NCBI GenBank assembly: GCA_025558095.1
Contig: JAIVFI010000013.1
Location: 62,001-126,000, forward strand
Direction of reading: 5' to 3'
Origin: Hyaloraphidium curvatum
Taxonomy: Eukaryota > Monoblepharomycota > Hyaloraphidiomycetes > Hyaloraphidiales > Hyaloraphidiaceae
DNA: 64,000 nucleotides
Below the pieces are notes generated by a model. The model was given only the letters and a program-made list of their open reading frames with translations, did not search any database and was not told the DNA's origin. Positions within the stretch are counted from its first letter, which is position 1. Every line of letters begins with the position of its first letter. The position numbers and the translations under genes are program-made. Below, in pieces: positions 1 to 10,975 of the stretch.

Positions 1-938
1 CAATAGGCAGCCATCCAGGGTCGACTTGCAGGCGGTGAGGGAGCTGCAAGAGCGCACACAGCAGTAGTTCTGGGCCGAGGAGCCCCCGGCGGGGCAGCTT
101 CCGAACGTGTTGGATGCCCCCGCGCATCCCCCCGACTGCCCATTGACAAGGAAATCGCCGATGGCCTGCGCCGATGAGCACCTGTTGCCGCCCTCCAGGT
201 GCGACAGGGCGGGCTTGGGCGTGCCCGGATCCGATGTGCCGTCCGAAAACGGGAAGAGCCCGGCCCGATACTGGTTGATCTTGGTCACGCAGTAGTCGTG
301 GAGCGCCGCCAGATCCGCGACGCTCATGCCGGTGGGAAAGTACTGGATCGTGACACCGTTGATGGTCGACGGCAGGCCCGAGTTGAACGTCGACTTGGGG
401 CGGTAGTAGCCTGTAGGGCGGTAGTCGACCCCGGCCGTCGCGTACCGGCGATAGAGCCTCGGGAAGTCCTCGTCGTTGTGCGCTACGCAGGCCACGTGGC
501 CGTCCGGAGCACCAGGGTGCGCGAACTCGCTGCAAGGTGGGGATTTTCGAAAGGGGCCCCGGCAGAGAGGCGGAGAGGAAGTAATGCCGGTAGAGGAGGA
601 GCGCCGAGTTTGACGGAAGAGCCGGGCAGACACGGAAAGTCAGAAGCGCGACGGGACAGGAGCGGAGCCGAAGTTACCAGTAGTCCGTTAGCGCGCATTC
701 CCCGCAGGACCTGCGGAACTCGACGACGGGGCCGCCAATATCGGTCTCGGAGCTGCCGAATTCCACAACGGGGCCGCCGGTGTCCGGCTCGTAGCTGGTG
801 GCGGCGGCGGAAGGGGTCAACGGTGCAATTTGCGCGGGAGGTGCGCGCGCCGCCCCACCCGCCCTCGGCCACCGGCGCCGCACGGCCAACCGCCGCGGCA
901 AGGATCAGCAGCAGCACCGAGGCCCGGAAGCGGTTCAT
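1..938 (-). CDS. Secreted cysteine-rich protein with CAP/SCP-like domain (3' end missing)
   Basis: Starts at the ATG at 938 and runs off the left edge. The first 21 residues (MNRFRASVLLLILAAAVGRAA) form a signal peptide. Two introns fit by phase, 795-858 and 530-677. The second exon contains a duplicated GGPVVEF motif. The last exon holds INQYRAG, then KPALSHLEGGNRCSSAQAIG, then FGSC and SSAQNYCC. That order resembles the bacterial and fungal CAP pattern (INxYRA, conserved Trp/Ser-rich strand, HGxFGxC, AQNxC), so the likely role is a secreted, disulphide-rich CAP protein. The canonical His/Glu cavity residues are not obvious. The CAP call is inference; the signal peptide and reading frames are seen directly. 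Confidence 0.55.
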
Positions 939-1089
939 TGCGGCCGCGTCCAACGTGCTTGGTGTGGCCGGCGGCGGAATATTAGCCACCCAGGCGATCG
1001 CAATATTTAGATGCCGCACGCGCTGTGCCGAAATCCATCGACCCAACGCCATTGGGGTCTATTGGGCCTGCCTGGAATGCAGCATGACC

Positions 1090-2062
1090 TCAGGACCGTT
1101 GGCGCGACCAGATTGATGCGCCCATCGGGAGCCGGAGTCGGAACTCGAGCACTGGAGCCTGCACCATCCATCTACCTGTATTCGCACATCGGGAATGAAA
1201 CGCTCGCTTGATCTCGTGGACCGCCAGGGACGGGTAGCGGAACCGCAGCAAATCTACCACGGAGTCGGCAACGTCCATGTCCGCGTCTCCGGACCATCCG
1301 ACGGCGACCTTCTGCCTTCGGCAGAACGCGGATCGCTCAGCCAACCACCATCGCCACCTCATCCCCCCACGCCCATTGCGTCCTCCTGGATCCGGAAAGG
1401 AGCGTGCGCGAGCAGCCGCAGCTCCCGAGCCACCGGAAACGTCGGCACCCGGCGCGGAGCGAAGAGATTGTGCATGCAATCGAGGAACAGGCGGCTCGGC
1501 GGTTGTAGTTCCAGCACAGCCAGCTCTGGAAAAGGCGATGCGGTGGTCTGCCATCCGTGGGTACAGGTCGACCAGGCCAGCTGCGGCAGTGTGGCGCACG
1601 AGGGCTGGAACAGCGAAGGATCGACGGAGGATTCTCGGCCGCACGCGGAGACCTCGAGCGCGAGCTTGGGCAGGCTTGCCACGCCCCGGCCAGAGATCGA
1701 CTTCCAAGGTTTTGAAATCTCTGATGCTGCTGAAAGTCGCACGAAGACGTAGGTGGCGCAGGTCCTGTTGGAACTCAAGGAGGTGCTGTCCGCCGAGAGG
1801 GAGCCCAGATCCAGATCAAGTTGTTCCAGCGCGGGAAGAACGGCCAGGAGGTCGGGCCATCAGGTGAATTCGCTGGCCTGCCACAGCTCTTCAGCACTTC
1901 AGCCACCTTTTGCAGCTCAACGATTCGAATCCTGCCTATCTTTTCTTCATCAACTACTAAGTACGAGCCAAGGATTGAGCTATGGTGATCACCGTAGAGC
2001 GTCTTCGCAGTTGAGCCTGCTCCAGCACTGAGTACACTGAGCCAATCGCCTGAGAACGTCAT
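1090..2062 (-). pseudogene. Frame-broken F-box/LRR-like gene copy
   Basis: Leucine-rich, protein-like stretches follow one another on the minus strand but change frame. LLAVLPALEQLDLDLGSLSA (about 1860-1790) is in one frame, LRHLRLRATFSSIRDFKTLE (about 1765-1700) in a second, and LPQLAW...FPELAVLELQPPSRLF (to about 1480) returns to the first. MDVADSVVDLLRFRYPSL (about 1280-1220) lies in the third. No GT/AG pair explains the first changes. The style matches the intact F-box/LRR-like genes at 5852, 35887 and 40999, so this is most likely a decayed member of that family. It could instead be a real multi-exon gene with non-obvious introns. Confidence 0.45.
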
Positions 2063-2381
2063 CTATGGTACTCTGTGAAGGGTGGCATCTTGTGACCACG
2101 TTGTTCAATTTCGATATCGCGCGGTCCCGTGAAGTTGAGCTCGCCGCACGGACGCCGGCCTCGAGCGTCGAGCGCCCGATCGCACCGTCCTCCCGTCCTC
2201 CGCTGGGGACCCGCCACATAAGCCGGGCGGGCCACTTCGCGTGCCTCTATTGGCTACGCTTTCTATGCCACGACTCAATTAGCATTATTGCCGGCTTTCG
2301 CGGACGGAAGCCGAGGGCAGAGCTGAGGCTCCGACACGAGGCGACTTCCCCGAAAGCTCTGCAACTGCCGCGCCTGCTGCG
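2063..2381. other. Intergenic, upstream of K+ channel gene
   Basis: No convincing coding sequence. It should contain the promoter and 5' leader of the channel gene that begins at 2382. I see no clear TATA box. Confidence 0.4.
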
Positions 2382-4428
2382 ATGGCGGAGCCTCCCGGCC
2401 GCGCACCGACGCCCATGCAGATCAATGGCACCGCATCGACGGTCGTCAGCGTGCCGCTGACCCCCGACGGCTTGGCTCCCCATTCCCCGCCCTCCCCGCT
2501 TCTATCGCCAAACAGCGCTCTCCCCTCTCCCGCGGGCTCGGCGCCTCCGAACCAAAATGGCGCGCCTCCAGTCCCCTCCCAGCTTCCACCCCCTCTACCT
2601 CTTTCCCCCGTTTCGTCGGTCTCGCCCTTTTCCTTCGCGGCCGGCTCCGCCACGGGCACTCCAGCTCCCGCGCCAGACCTGTACCGCACCTCTACGCTAC
2701 GGCGCAGCGCGATCACCGGGACCGCGGCACTCGACCAGCTGGAGAAGGAGGACGCCGAGGACTCGGACTGGACGCGGCGGATCAAATGGCTGCGGGACCT
2801 TTACGACATTCTCGGCCTGCCTGGGCTGCTCAAGTACGACCCCAACAACCACTACAAGTTGCGGCAAGGGGAGATTGAGCGGAGGGCGCGGCACAAGGAG
2901 GAAAAGACCCGACAGCGCGAAGAGCGTCGGAAGGCCGGGGAGCGCTGCCCTTGGTGGCCATGGCCATCAAATCCGGGTGGCCAGGGCAGAGACACGCCCG
3001 AGGGCGATGCTAAAGATGCCACCCCAACAGACCCCGACGAGGAGGACATCGAGTATCAGATCGTCCTGGACCTGGCGACCTCAGGGGCCCTCGAGAACCG
3101 CGTAGGTATCGATGTCCACGCGCTTCCGGACCCCTCGGATCCCAACTACGCCGACGAGATGCGCGACGTGATCGACCGCGTCAAGCACCCCCGCCGGGTC
3201 AATATCTGCTATGCCTCGTGCTGCGGCGCCTTTCCGGTGCTTTGGCCGCAGTGGCGCCTGCGGCTGCGTCGGACGCTGAGGGACCCTCTTTACTCGTGGC
3301 TGGCAAACGTGTGGTCGCTTTTCATCGCTCTGACGATTGTCGTGTCCTTGGCCGTGCTGGTGATCGAAAGTGTGGAATCGGTCACCACCATTCCGGAGTG
3401 GCGCGAGGTCATGCAGTACACGTCGCTAGCCGTGCTAGTCACCTTCACCGCGGAACTGCTCCTGAGCTGGCTGACCATGAAGAATGTGCTCGAGTTCTTC
3501 TCGTGGAGCAACTTTGTGAACCTCGTAACCGTGATCCCGCCTGCGGTCGTCGTGGCTCTGCGCTTCGAGAGGGGCACGGACCCGACGGTCGCCAGCGTGA
3601 TGCAGAAACTTCTCGTGCTGCGGGTTTTCAAGCTCACGGACCTGGCGCAGCGGTCGCCACGCGTGTCGCTCATGTTTACTGCCATCCAGAAGTCGTGGGA
3701 CGGCATCCTCTCCCTCGTCGTCGCCGACCTGGGCCTTATGGTGTTCTTCTCCACCGTCGTTTTCTACGCCGAGACGACGGGCATGATCCTGGAGGCGGAC
3801 GGGCTCTGGTACTACAACGAGTACTACGGCGGAGGCGTTTCCCCGTTCCAGAACATTCCCGTTACCTTCTGGTTCACGGTGGGACGCCATCCTCGCGCGG
3901 TTCTTTTCCAACTGACTCCTCTCCCCGCAGATTGTAAGCATCACCACGACGGGCTACGGCGATATGGTCCCCCGCACCGTCGCCGGCAAGATCTGCACCA
4001 GCGTCATGCTCATCCTCGCGGCGGCGCTGATCGCCTTCCCGCTGGCCATCATCAACGCCAACTTCAGCGCGCTCGTGGGCGCCCAGGAAGCGGGGAAGCA
4101 GGAGCGCCGCGAGCGCAGGAGGATGCGGAGGGCCATGACGCGGCGCCCGACGGCCTCCGCGACCGCCGCGGGGAACGAGGTCAAGGCGGCCGAGATGGTG
4201 CTCATGTGGCACGTCTTCGGGGTGTCGGAAGAGCAGTGCTCGCTCAGGGTGCCGCGGGCGCTGCTCGCGAGGGTGCTGGGCACCGCCGACGTGGAAGGGA
4301 CGCTGGCAAAGAGCGGATGGCAGCTGACGCCGGAGGGGGCGCTGGCCAGACCGCGCGCCCTGGTCGGACCGGAGACCGAGTCGGTCCAGGAGGCGCTGAG
4401 GATGCTACTTATGGGCAAGGCAACATGA
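2382..4428 (+). CDS. Voltage-gated K+ channel (Kv-like, six transmembrane segments)
   Basis: One intron (3879-3930, GTGGGA...CCGCAG) joins two exons in phase 0 to give 664 residues. A Pro/Ser-rich cytosolic N-terminus of about 300 residues has a charged helix near 160-185. S1 lies at about 306-328, S2 346-366, S3 372-392, S4 408-424, S5 442-464 and S6 522-546. The selectivity filter TTTGYGD begins at about residue 504, right after the splice junction, so the intron separates pore helix from filter. By family knowledge it is a plasma-membrane K+-selective pore acting as a tetramer. S4 reads LLVLRVFKLTDLAQRS and carries only part of the usual Arg/Lys ladder, so voltage sensitivity may be weak. 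The C-terminal tail is about 120 residues. Confidence 0.9.
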
Positions 4429-4531
4429 CAACCAATTCCGTGTTCTATTCGCCGCATGTGCGCAGGTTCTGTACTAAAAGTATGGTGCTCAGATCTTGCT
4501 CTTGCTTTTGGCTGTCCGAGGTGCCGGTCCG

Positions 4532-5660
4532 TTAGTCACGGAGAAGAAGGCTGCGCGACGGGCCTTCAACCCCACCTTTGAGCTCCGCAGCCTTCTTCGC
4601 GATCTCCTTGGCGGGGATGCCGGTGATCGCGTGGCTCGCCATCTCCTCCACGCTCCGCGCGTTCCCCTGGAGCAGCGTCGGCATCGTCAGCTCGCGGATC
4701 ATCCTCTTGGCCTTGAGCACGGCGACGCGGTTGTTGCCCTGGAGGAGCGTGGCGAGGTAGTCGCCGAGCGCCTGCTGGAAGGTGGCGGCGGGCAGGATGC
4801 GGCTGACACTGGGTGAGATGAGGCTGGAGACCATTCCTTCCCGAACCTACTTGGCGAAACCGCAGGCCACCATCTCCTGCGCGGTAAGCTTCCTTCCGAA
4901 CATCTGAACGAAGACGGCGCTGATAAGCACCAGACAACGAAGCAAACCAGCATGTTCGACCCCACCAAAACCTCGCTCGCCATCCCAACGCCCATCCGGA
5001 GCGTGTACGAGACAGCGGAGCCGCCCTCGGGAATCAGTCCAAGGCTCGAAAAGGGCACATGGAGCGTCGCGTTGTCGGCGACGACGACAATGTCCGCCAG
5101 CGCCGTCTAAAAGACACCTTCTCGTCAGCCTCCGCCTCATCACGGATCCGACCGAACGCACCCATGCCGCGCTGATCCCGACAACGGGTCCATTGAGAGC
5201 AAAGACGACAGGTTTCGGGTGGCGAATCAAGAGCTTGCCGATGAGGTCGACCCTTGGAATCCACTGATTCAGACCTTCCCGTCCTGGTTCCCGACGACGA
5301 AACGACCGACCATCCGAAACCCTCGGTCTCTCCCAGCAGCTTCAAGGCATCGGTACCCTCGGTGGACCGATCCCGCTTCGACGCCTGGCCTCCGCCGTTG
5401 GTCACATCGACGCCGGCAGAAAAGAACCTGCCCTCGCCCGTGATCACGGTCAACGTGGTTTCCGGGTGCTCTGCGAGCTCATGGAGGGCCGCGATGAGTT
5501 GGTGGATCAGGGGAGGCGACAAGGAGTTGAGCTGTTTCGGCCGGTTGAGCTTGACTGTATCCGACGTTCCGGGCGTCAGAGGAGCCTGCAACTCGAGCAC
5601 TGGGGAGCACGCACTAGTCCCAATCGCGCCGTCGACCGTCAGAATGATCTCGTTGGCCAT
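4532..5660 (-). CDS. Enoyl-CoA hydratase/isomerase (Eci/Dci-like)
   Basis: Crotonase-fold protein in about five exons. MANEIILTVDG starts at 5660, followed by VKLNRPKQLNSLSPPLIHQL and ITGEGRFFSAGVDV (oxyanion-hole strand). Next come RHPKPVVFALNGPVVGISAA and LADIVVVADNATLHVPFSSL. IPEGGSA supplies the catalytic Glu position of delta3-delta2-enoyl-CoA isomerases. The final exon is QALGDYLATLL...KEIAKKAAELKGG. Introns with GTGCGT, GTTTTG and GTAGGT donors fit by phase in the 3' half. The join near 5250-5330 is uncertain and could be an intron of about 45 nt or a frameshift. The family works in beta-oxidation of unsaturated fatty acids, usually in peroxisomes, but the C-terminus (LLLRD) is not a PTS1 signal. 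Confidence 0.75.
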
Positions 5661-5851
5661 TTGGGCTATGAACGCGAGAGCACGGCTCCGTGGATCTTCC
5701 GGGGGACAAAGGATTGGTCCGAGCCACACACTGACTTTGCCGGTCGGCGCGGTGGGCGGAGTTGCCGCTCCAGGCTCCGCTGGGCGTCGGGGAGCCTCGT
5801 CGGGTTCGGGAAGCTGTGCGGCTCGGGACGGTGTACTGGTGGAGGACCGGC

Positions 5852-6952
5852 ATGCCCAGCGCGGTGGATGAGGCCGCTGGCGGGCGTGAGGGCGACGAGC
5901 ACCTTCCACCCGAGCTGCTTGTTCCCATAATGGAGCACCTCGCGCGGACCAGGCTGAGACGGACGCTGCTTCGACTCATGCTGTCGTCGCGAACTTCCTA
6001 TGAGCTCGGTCTTCCTGCCCTGCTCCGAACACTGTCGCTCTCGCCAGGCGACGGCTTCGATGCCCGCACTCTGCGGCGGTTTTCTCGCGACTTTCTCGGC
6101 TCGGACAAGTTCCGCCACGTGCGGGAGCTCATCATCGGCACGGAGCTGGTGGCTGCGGAGTCCATTCCCTCTCTCCTGCCTCGGTGTTCGCGGCTCGCGA
6201 AGCTGCACGTCATCACGCCCTACCCGGACGTCGTCCGCGTTGTCTGGGAGGGCCTGGAGAAAGCACCGGAGACCCTCAAGGAGATCCGTCTGTCGTTGTT
6301 CCGCGACGCCGCAACGTTCTTCCTGCCCTCGCACCGCGTTCCAATGAGCGTGGTCCGAGTCGATCTCTTCTTCGAACCCGACTTACCCGAGCACCCAGTG
6401 CTCGCGATGCTGGACCGAAACGCGCCCGGATTGAAGAGCTGGAACCTGCGTTCCGTCTACGAAGTCGACTCCGGTCTTTGCCGCTTTCCGAGGCTCGCGG
6501 CCAAGTTGGAGAGCGCTCGTTTGGACTGGTCCTCTGCCCCGGACTTTTTTGCCGTACCCGATCTCTCCGGGCTCAAGGATTTGGCGGTCACGGGCCTCAA
6601 CCGCCTCGCGAATTGGAACCTGTGGACCGCCCTTTCGCGCCTCGAGAACCTGGAGAAGCTCGCCCTCTGGCGACTCGGGACCCTCCACCTCCCCGGAATC
6701 GACGGGTTGGCGCCGTCGGTACGCAGCGTCGATATCTGGAGCCCGATTCCGCTCCTGCGGGATGATCTCCAGGCGGACGTGGCATCGGCATTCGCCCGGC
6801 TGGCCAGCAGGGGGACGAGGGTCAGGTTCCATCCGACGGGGACCCATTGGGCGGATCCGCGGCACGATGGCGAACGGGAGTTTCTCTCCTCGCTACCTGC
6901 GGTGGACTGGGTGGAGCCGGATCGTTGCGCGTGGTCTCGGAGCGAGGCTTGA
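5852..6952 (+). CDS. F-box/LRR-like protein
   Basis: Single exon, 366 residues from the ATG at 5852; the frame is open upstream to 5762. An F-box-like segment, LPPELLVPIMEHLARTRLRR, sits at about residues 19-38. Imperfect leucine-rich stretches follow (for example LPRCSRLAKLHVI, LRSVYEVDSGLCRFPRLAAK, LSGLKDLAVTGLNRL, LENLEKLALWRLGTLHLPGI). Proteins built this way usually bring substrates to an SCF ubiquitin ligase through Skp1, but the F-box here is weak and that role is inference. It has relatives at 35887, 40999 and the broken copy at 1090-2062. Unlike the first two it lacks an N-terminal coiled coil. Divergent from the enoyl-CoA isomerase, with 191 bp between starts. Confidence 0.65.
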   Translation: MPSAVDEAAGGREGDEHLPPELLVPIMEHLARTRLRRTLLRLMLSSRTSYELGLPALLRTLSLSPGDGFDARTLRRFSRDFLGSDKFRHVRELIIGTELVAAESIPSLLPRCSRLAKLHVITPYPDVVRVVWEGLEKAPETLKEIRLSLFRDAATFFLPSHRVPMSVVRVDLFFEPDLPEHPVLAMLDRNAPGLKSWNLRSVYEVDSGLCRFPRLAAKLESARLDWSSAPDFFAVPDLSGLKDLAVTGLNRLANWNLWTALSRLENLEKLALWRLGTLHLPGIDGLAPSVRSVDIWSPIPLLRDDLQADVASAFARLASRGTRVRFHPTGTHWADPRHDGEREFLSSLPAVDWVEPDRCAWSRSEA

Positions 6953-7363
6953 TGTAACTGGAATCGCTTCACGAGACAAGAAAGTCTGGGATGAAAGACG
7001 GATCGCTTCATTTCATCCGAAAGTTCTTTTGGTTACTTTGCTTTTCAGGGAAAAGGGCCAGCCGTTTCGCGTGAGGAGGCGCACGGTTGTCTCGTGGAAA
7101 TGGAGAGCGACGAACGGCCGCTAGACAACAGGAATAGCACAACCTACAGCAACGACATGAATGCTTCAACAAGTGCTCTCGACTGAAGTTTTTGCACTTT
7201 TGTCGCGGTCAACGCGTGAAATTCGGAGTTTGGGGCCGTCGGAGTGACTCAGCGTGCGGCTTTTCGCATTAGTCCATAAGGAGACAGTCGGCTCGCGGGC
7301 CGGCCTCAGCGCTCTTTTCGGCCCATCACTCCACCCGGTCGTCCTCGTTCCCTCGTCGTCACC
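6953..7363. other. Intergenic
   Basis: AT-richer than the flanks; no gene seen. It should hold the 3' end of the F-box/LRR-like gene and the promoter of the secreted-protein gene at 7364. Confidence 0.4.
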
Positions 7364-8848
7364 ATGGCCCGGCTGCTGCTCGCCGTGTTCGCGGTGCTGG
7401 CCTTTGTGGCCCACGCCTTCGCCGGTACGTGTCTGCCGCCCAGGGCTGCTCCGTCGCAACGCGCCTCACCGCTCCGTCCGCCTTCTCCTTTACGCCCCAA
7501 CTCCCCACATCCTCCCTGTCCCTCACCTCCCTGTGCCCCGCAACAGCGCCCCAGGGCGGCGAGGCCAAGTACGGCCCCGGCGTTTCGTACAAGGGCGCGG
7601 GGCCGCCGAGCGCGCTCACGGTCACGGTGCCGCAGAAGGTCGTCTCGTACATCACCGTCCCGACGTACTACACGCAGAAGAAGCTGTTCGTGTCGCGCTT
7701 CTCCTGCTCGTGCGTGTGCTGGGTGGTCTGACGCATTCTCTCCGTCGTCGCCTGCGGTGTCTGCCCTCCGCCACCTCTACCTCCTTCCGCCTCTCGCCGC
7801 TGCGCGCAGGGTTACCGTCACGACGCCCGTCACCGTCTACTCGACCGCGTACGCGACCAACGTGATCACGCAGACCCAGACGCAATACGTCACTTCGGCG
7901 GTGGGCTTCGCAGCACTGATCACGCTCATCACCGCTCTGATGCACCTGTGCTTTGCAGATCACGATTCCCGTGACCTCCGTGCTGGCGCAGACTGTCGCT
8001 GTGGCCACCACCGTGACCGTCAAGGTCGTCGTGCCGTGCGTACATCGCGGGGCTTCCGGCGGTCTCCATCTGACGCCTCCCACCATCCCCACGCAGCGTG
8101 ACGACCTACGTGCCCACCACCGTCGTCTCGATGGCCACCGTCAGCGTGACGACCGCGGCGTACGCCACGGCCACCAGCTACACGACCGTCGTGATCAAGA
8201 AGGCGATCGTGCGTGTCCGGATGCATGAGTCTGCGTCGGATCCAACTGACCTTCCCTCTTCTTCAGCCGACCTACTCGGTGGTGACCGTGCCCGTGACCG
8301 TTAGCCAGGTCGTCGTAAGTGCCTCGCATGCATCGCTTGTGATCATCGCCGACGTTTCTCTGCACCGCAGGTCACGTCGATCGTGCTCCCGGTCCCGTAC
8401 TACCCCGGCAAGGAGGTGGGCTACTCGACCCCCGGCGGTGTCACCACCGGCGTTGCGACCGGAACCGGCGTCGGCACGGCTACTGGAGGCGTCGGCGGCA
8501 CGACTACTGTTGCGACTGGCGGCGGTGCTGGCACTGCGACCGGCGGCGGCGCTGGCACTCTGACCAAGGTCGTCGCCCCCACTACGGCTGCTCCGACCAC
8601 GGCTGCTCCGACCACGGCTGCTCCGACCACGGCTGCTCCGACCACGGCTTCTTCGATCACGGCTGCTCCCACCACCGCAACCGGAGGCGCCACGACCCTG
8701 ACCGGCGGCACCGCGACTCTGACGCCCATCGGGACGACCACGGTGCGTTCTGATCGCATGCATCCGCCTCTTGGCTCACGTCTGACGGCAGCGCTTCACG
8801 GCCGGGACCGGCACGGGCACTGCCCCGCTCCCGACCTCGGCCATCTAG
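7364..8848 (+). CDS. Secreted Thr/Val-repeat, mucin-like protein
   Basis: MARLLLAVFAVLAFVAHAFA is a clear signal peptide. The first intron (7425-7546, GTACGT...CAACAG) rejoins in phase at APQGGEAKYGPG. At least five more short introns follow, with donors GTGGGC, GTGCCG, GTGCGT and GTAAGT. Each exon encodes a stretch of Thr/Val-rich beta-prone sequence such as TVTTPVTVYSTAYATN, ITIPVTSVLAQTVAVATT and VTTYVPTTVVSMATVSVTT. The last large exon is Gly/Thr-rich, then has six copies of TTAAP-type pentapeptides (8581-8670), and ends TSAI-stop at 8848. No transmembrane segment or GPI signal is seen. A cell-wall or extracellular-matrix role is likely but inferred. Exact boundaries of the middle exons are approximate. 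Confidence 0.6.
8581..8670 (+). repeat. 15-bp tandem repeat encoding TTAAP
   Basis: Six near-perfect copies of accacggctgctccg in frame within the secreted-protein gene, encoding Thr-Thr-Ala-Ala-Pro. Copies five and six are diverged. This kind of unit is a likely O-glycosylated linker and a length-variable locus. Confidence 0.9.
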
Positions 8849-9176
8849 GCCGCCAAGCCCTCGGTGCCGGGCGCCGTGACCGCGGTTCTGCCGCCGGCCG
8901 GGGCCGCCTGAGCGCGAGGCGAACAAGGACACCGGAGAACTGATGGAGCACCTTCTTGCACGCAGCCCGCCTCGTGGATGACTCTTCGTGGTGGGACAGA
9001 AAAGGGAAAAAAAGCAGAAAACGTAGAATAACCCCGAAGCGGGCGATGTATCCCCCCGTACATTCCGTTTCGGTTACTTGGTGCCCGATCGTCCATCATC
9101 CGGTCACGGGTTGGTCTCGGACAGGTTGGGTCCCAGCAGGAAGCTTCAAGATCGTCACGCTTCTTCCAACATGCAC
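8849..9176. other. Intergenic between convergent genes
   Basis: 3' regions of the secreted Thr/Val protein and of the F-box gene on the other strand. No further gene is supported. Confidence 0.4.
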
Positions 9177-10665
9177 TCAATCATCGGCATCAGACTTCCC
9201 ATCGCCGTCGACGCCACCTTCTGCGACCACCGCCTCGTCTCCGCTGGCAATGTCGCCCTTGCTTCCCTCGTCCCCATCCGCCGCCCCGCCCGCGCTCTCG
9301 TCCCCAGCATCGCTGCCCTCCTCTGAGTCCTCCCCGTCCTGACTTCCATCACCCTCTTCCCCATCCGCCTCCTCCCCATTGAACGATGAATCCGTGACCC
9401 ACTCGTATGCGTACTCGATCTCTTGCCCCTCCTCCCCCTCCCCCTCCCCCTCCTCCTCGTCCTCGTCCTCGTCGTCGCTCGCGAGGTCGTCGTCGCTGTC
9501 CCAGCCCGCCTGCCGCAGGCCGTTGATGTCCCATCCGGCGCGCCGGACGGCCCGCTCGAAGCCCCGGCGGTCCATGACCTCGTTGTCGTCCCATTCGATG
9601 CCGGTGTTGTCTTTCGGGCGCCGATCAGCGACAACCAGGGTAACCAATGCGGAGAGACCCACAGCAAAGCACCTCGTACTTCTGGGTCTGCGTGGTGACG
9701 GCCAGGTTCTCGTCGTCCATCTCGGGGTCCTCCCCGCGCTTGGGCAGCGGGAACGCGGTGCTCAGGTGCCAGCAGGACTGCAGGAAGAATCCCCAGTGCT
9801 TGCTGTGCCTCCCGACCACGGCGGCGGGGGTGTTCCAGACGCGGATGAAGCGGCCGATCTCGCCGACGCGGCCTTCGGCGGAGCGGACGAACCGCCAGCG
9901 GGTGTCGTTCATGGCGTACGGGCCCGTGACGCGGCCGTCGGGATGGTACTTGCGCTCCCGCGGCGGCAGGCCGCGGAACCAGGGATCATCGTCGGTGAAG
10001 TGAGGTCCGGCGACCTCCTTGAATCGCCTGGAAAACACATTCGGTCAGGCCCAAGAACCGACGGCTTTCCGCAGCCCAAAGCCAACCATTGCCAGGTAAA
10101 GCTGCACATCTCCTCGGCCGTTATGGTATCCCTCGTGCTGTCTTCCAAGCTGAGCTTGTACGCTTCCTTGGGGTCCCCCGCTTCGAGCATGTCCCTGAAC
10201 CTGGAAGGCAAACAAGCTCCGTGACCAAATCTCGCCGACAGAACATCCCGCCTCCCACCTTTGCGGCACATAAGTCTTGTCGGACCACAGGTTCCGCGTC
10301 ACGAAGCTCCACAGCCGGCCGTCGTTGGAAGCGACGTGCCATGCCCGCGACACCCTGGAACACGTGGCCAGCGCGGGCGGCGTCGCGAGGAACGTCAGCA
10401 TGTGCAAGAAGACCTGCAGATGACGGGCATGGTATCGTCAGATCGGAGCGTGGCGCCGCAACGGCGGTGAGCGACCGACCTCGATGGGGAACGCGAGCGC
10501 GGGATCCGTGGGCATCTCCTCGCCGCCATCGTCCGGCGCGGGAGACGGCGCGCTCGGTGTCTTCTGACCGCGACGGCGCAGCCCGGATGGGCGCTTCTCG
10601 CTCCGTCGCGGCGATCCGAGCGCGAGGTCGGCGATGCGCGGGGGAGACGGGACCGAGTCGGCCAT
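9177..10665 (-). CDS. F-box protein with acidic C-terminal tail
   Basis: Start ATG at 10665; about five exons. Exon 1 is a Ser/Pro/Arg-rich leader ending ALAFPIE. The F-box itself follows in exon 2: VFLHMLTFLATPPALATCSR, then VSRAWHVASNDGRLWSFV and NLWSDKTYVPQR. Splices at GTGGGA...TTCCAG and GTTGGC...TTCCAG keep phase and give FRDMLEAGDPKEAYKL, then EEMCSFTWQWRFKEVAGPHF and DDDPWFRGLPP. A Trp-rich beta region (YHPDGRVTGPY, NDTRWRFV, SKHWGFFLQSCWHLS) follows, and the last exon is almost wholly Asp/Glu/Gly. The F-box normally binds Skp1 in an SCF ubiquitin ligase; the Trp-rich part is the probable substrate-binding domain. The target is unknown. Confidence 0.75.
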
Positions 10666-10975
10666 GGGGATAGCGGGCGAACCTGGCCAGAGGAGGCACG
10701 GCGTTACGGATCCGATATTGCAGAATGTGCGGACCCGTTTCCGAGGTTACCTATGTCGTTTTGGCGGCGCGAAGCGGATCCGGAACTGCTTATGTGGTGC
10801 CGTGTTACTCCGCGCGCATCCGCCCGCACGCTGCTCTCCAGAACTCTGATTGCCCGCGATAGGCGTCCAGTAGCTCGTTCGTTCAAGAAAGCGAAGATTG
10901 CTGTTCGATATCCGCTTTGGCTCGCTCCGATTCACGATACGGGGGGGAGGGCCCTGCTCCTCGACGTCCGGCTTC

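Noticed and set aside
199-1116. Plus-strand 305-codon frame across the CAP-like gene
   Set aside because: Basic low-complexity product; the minus strand shows a signal peptide and phase-consistent introns.
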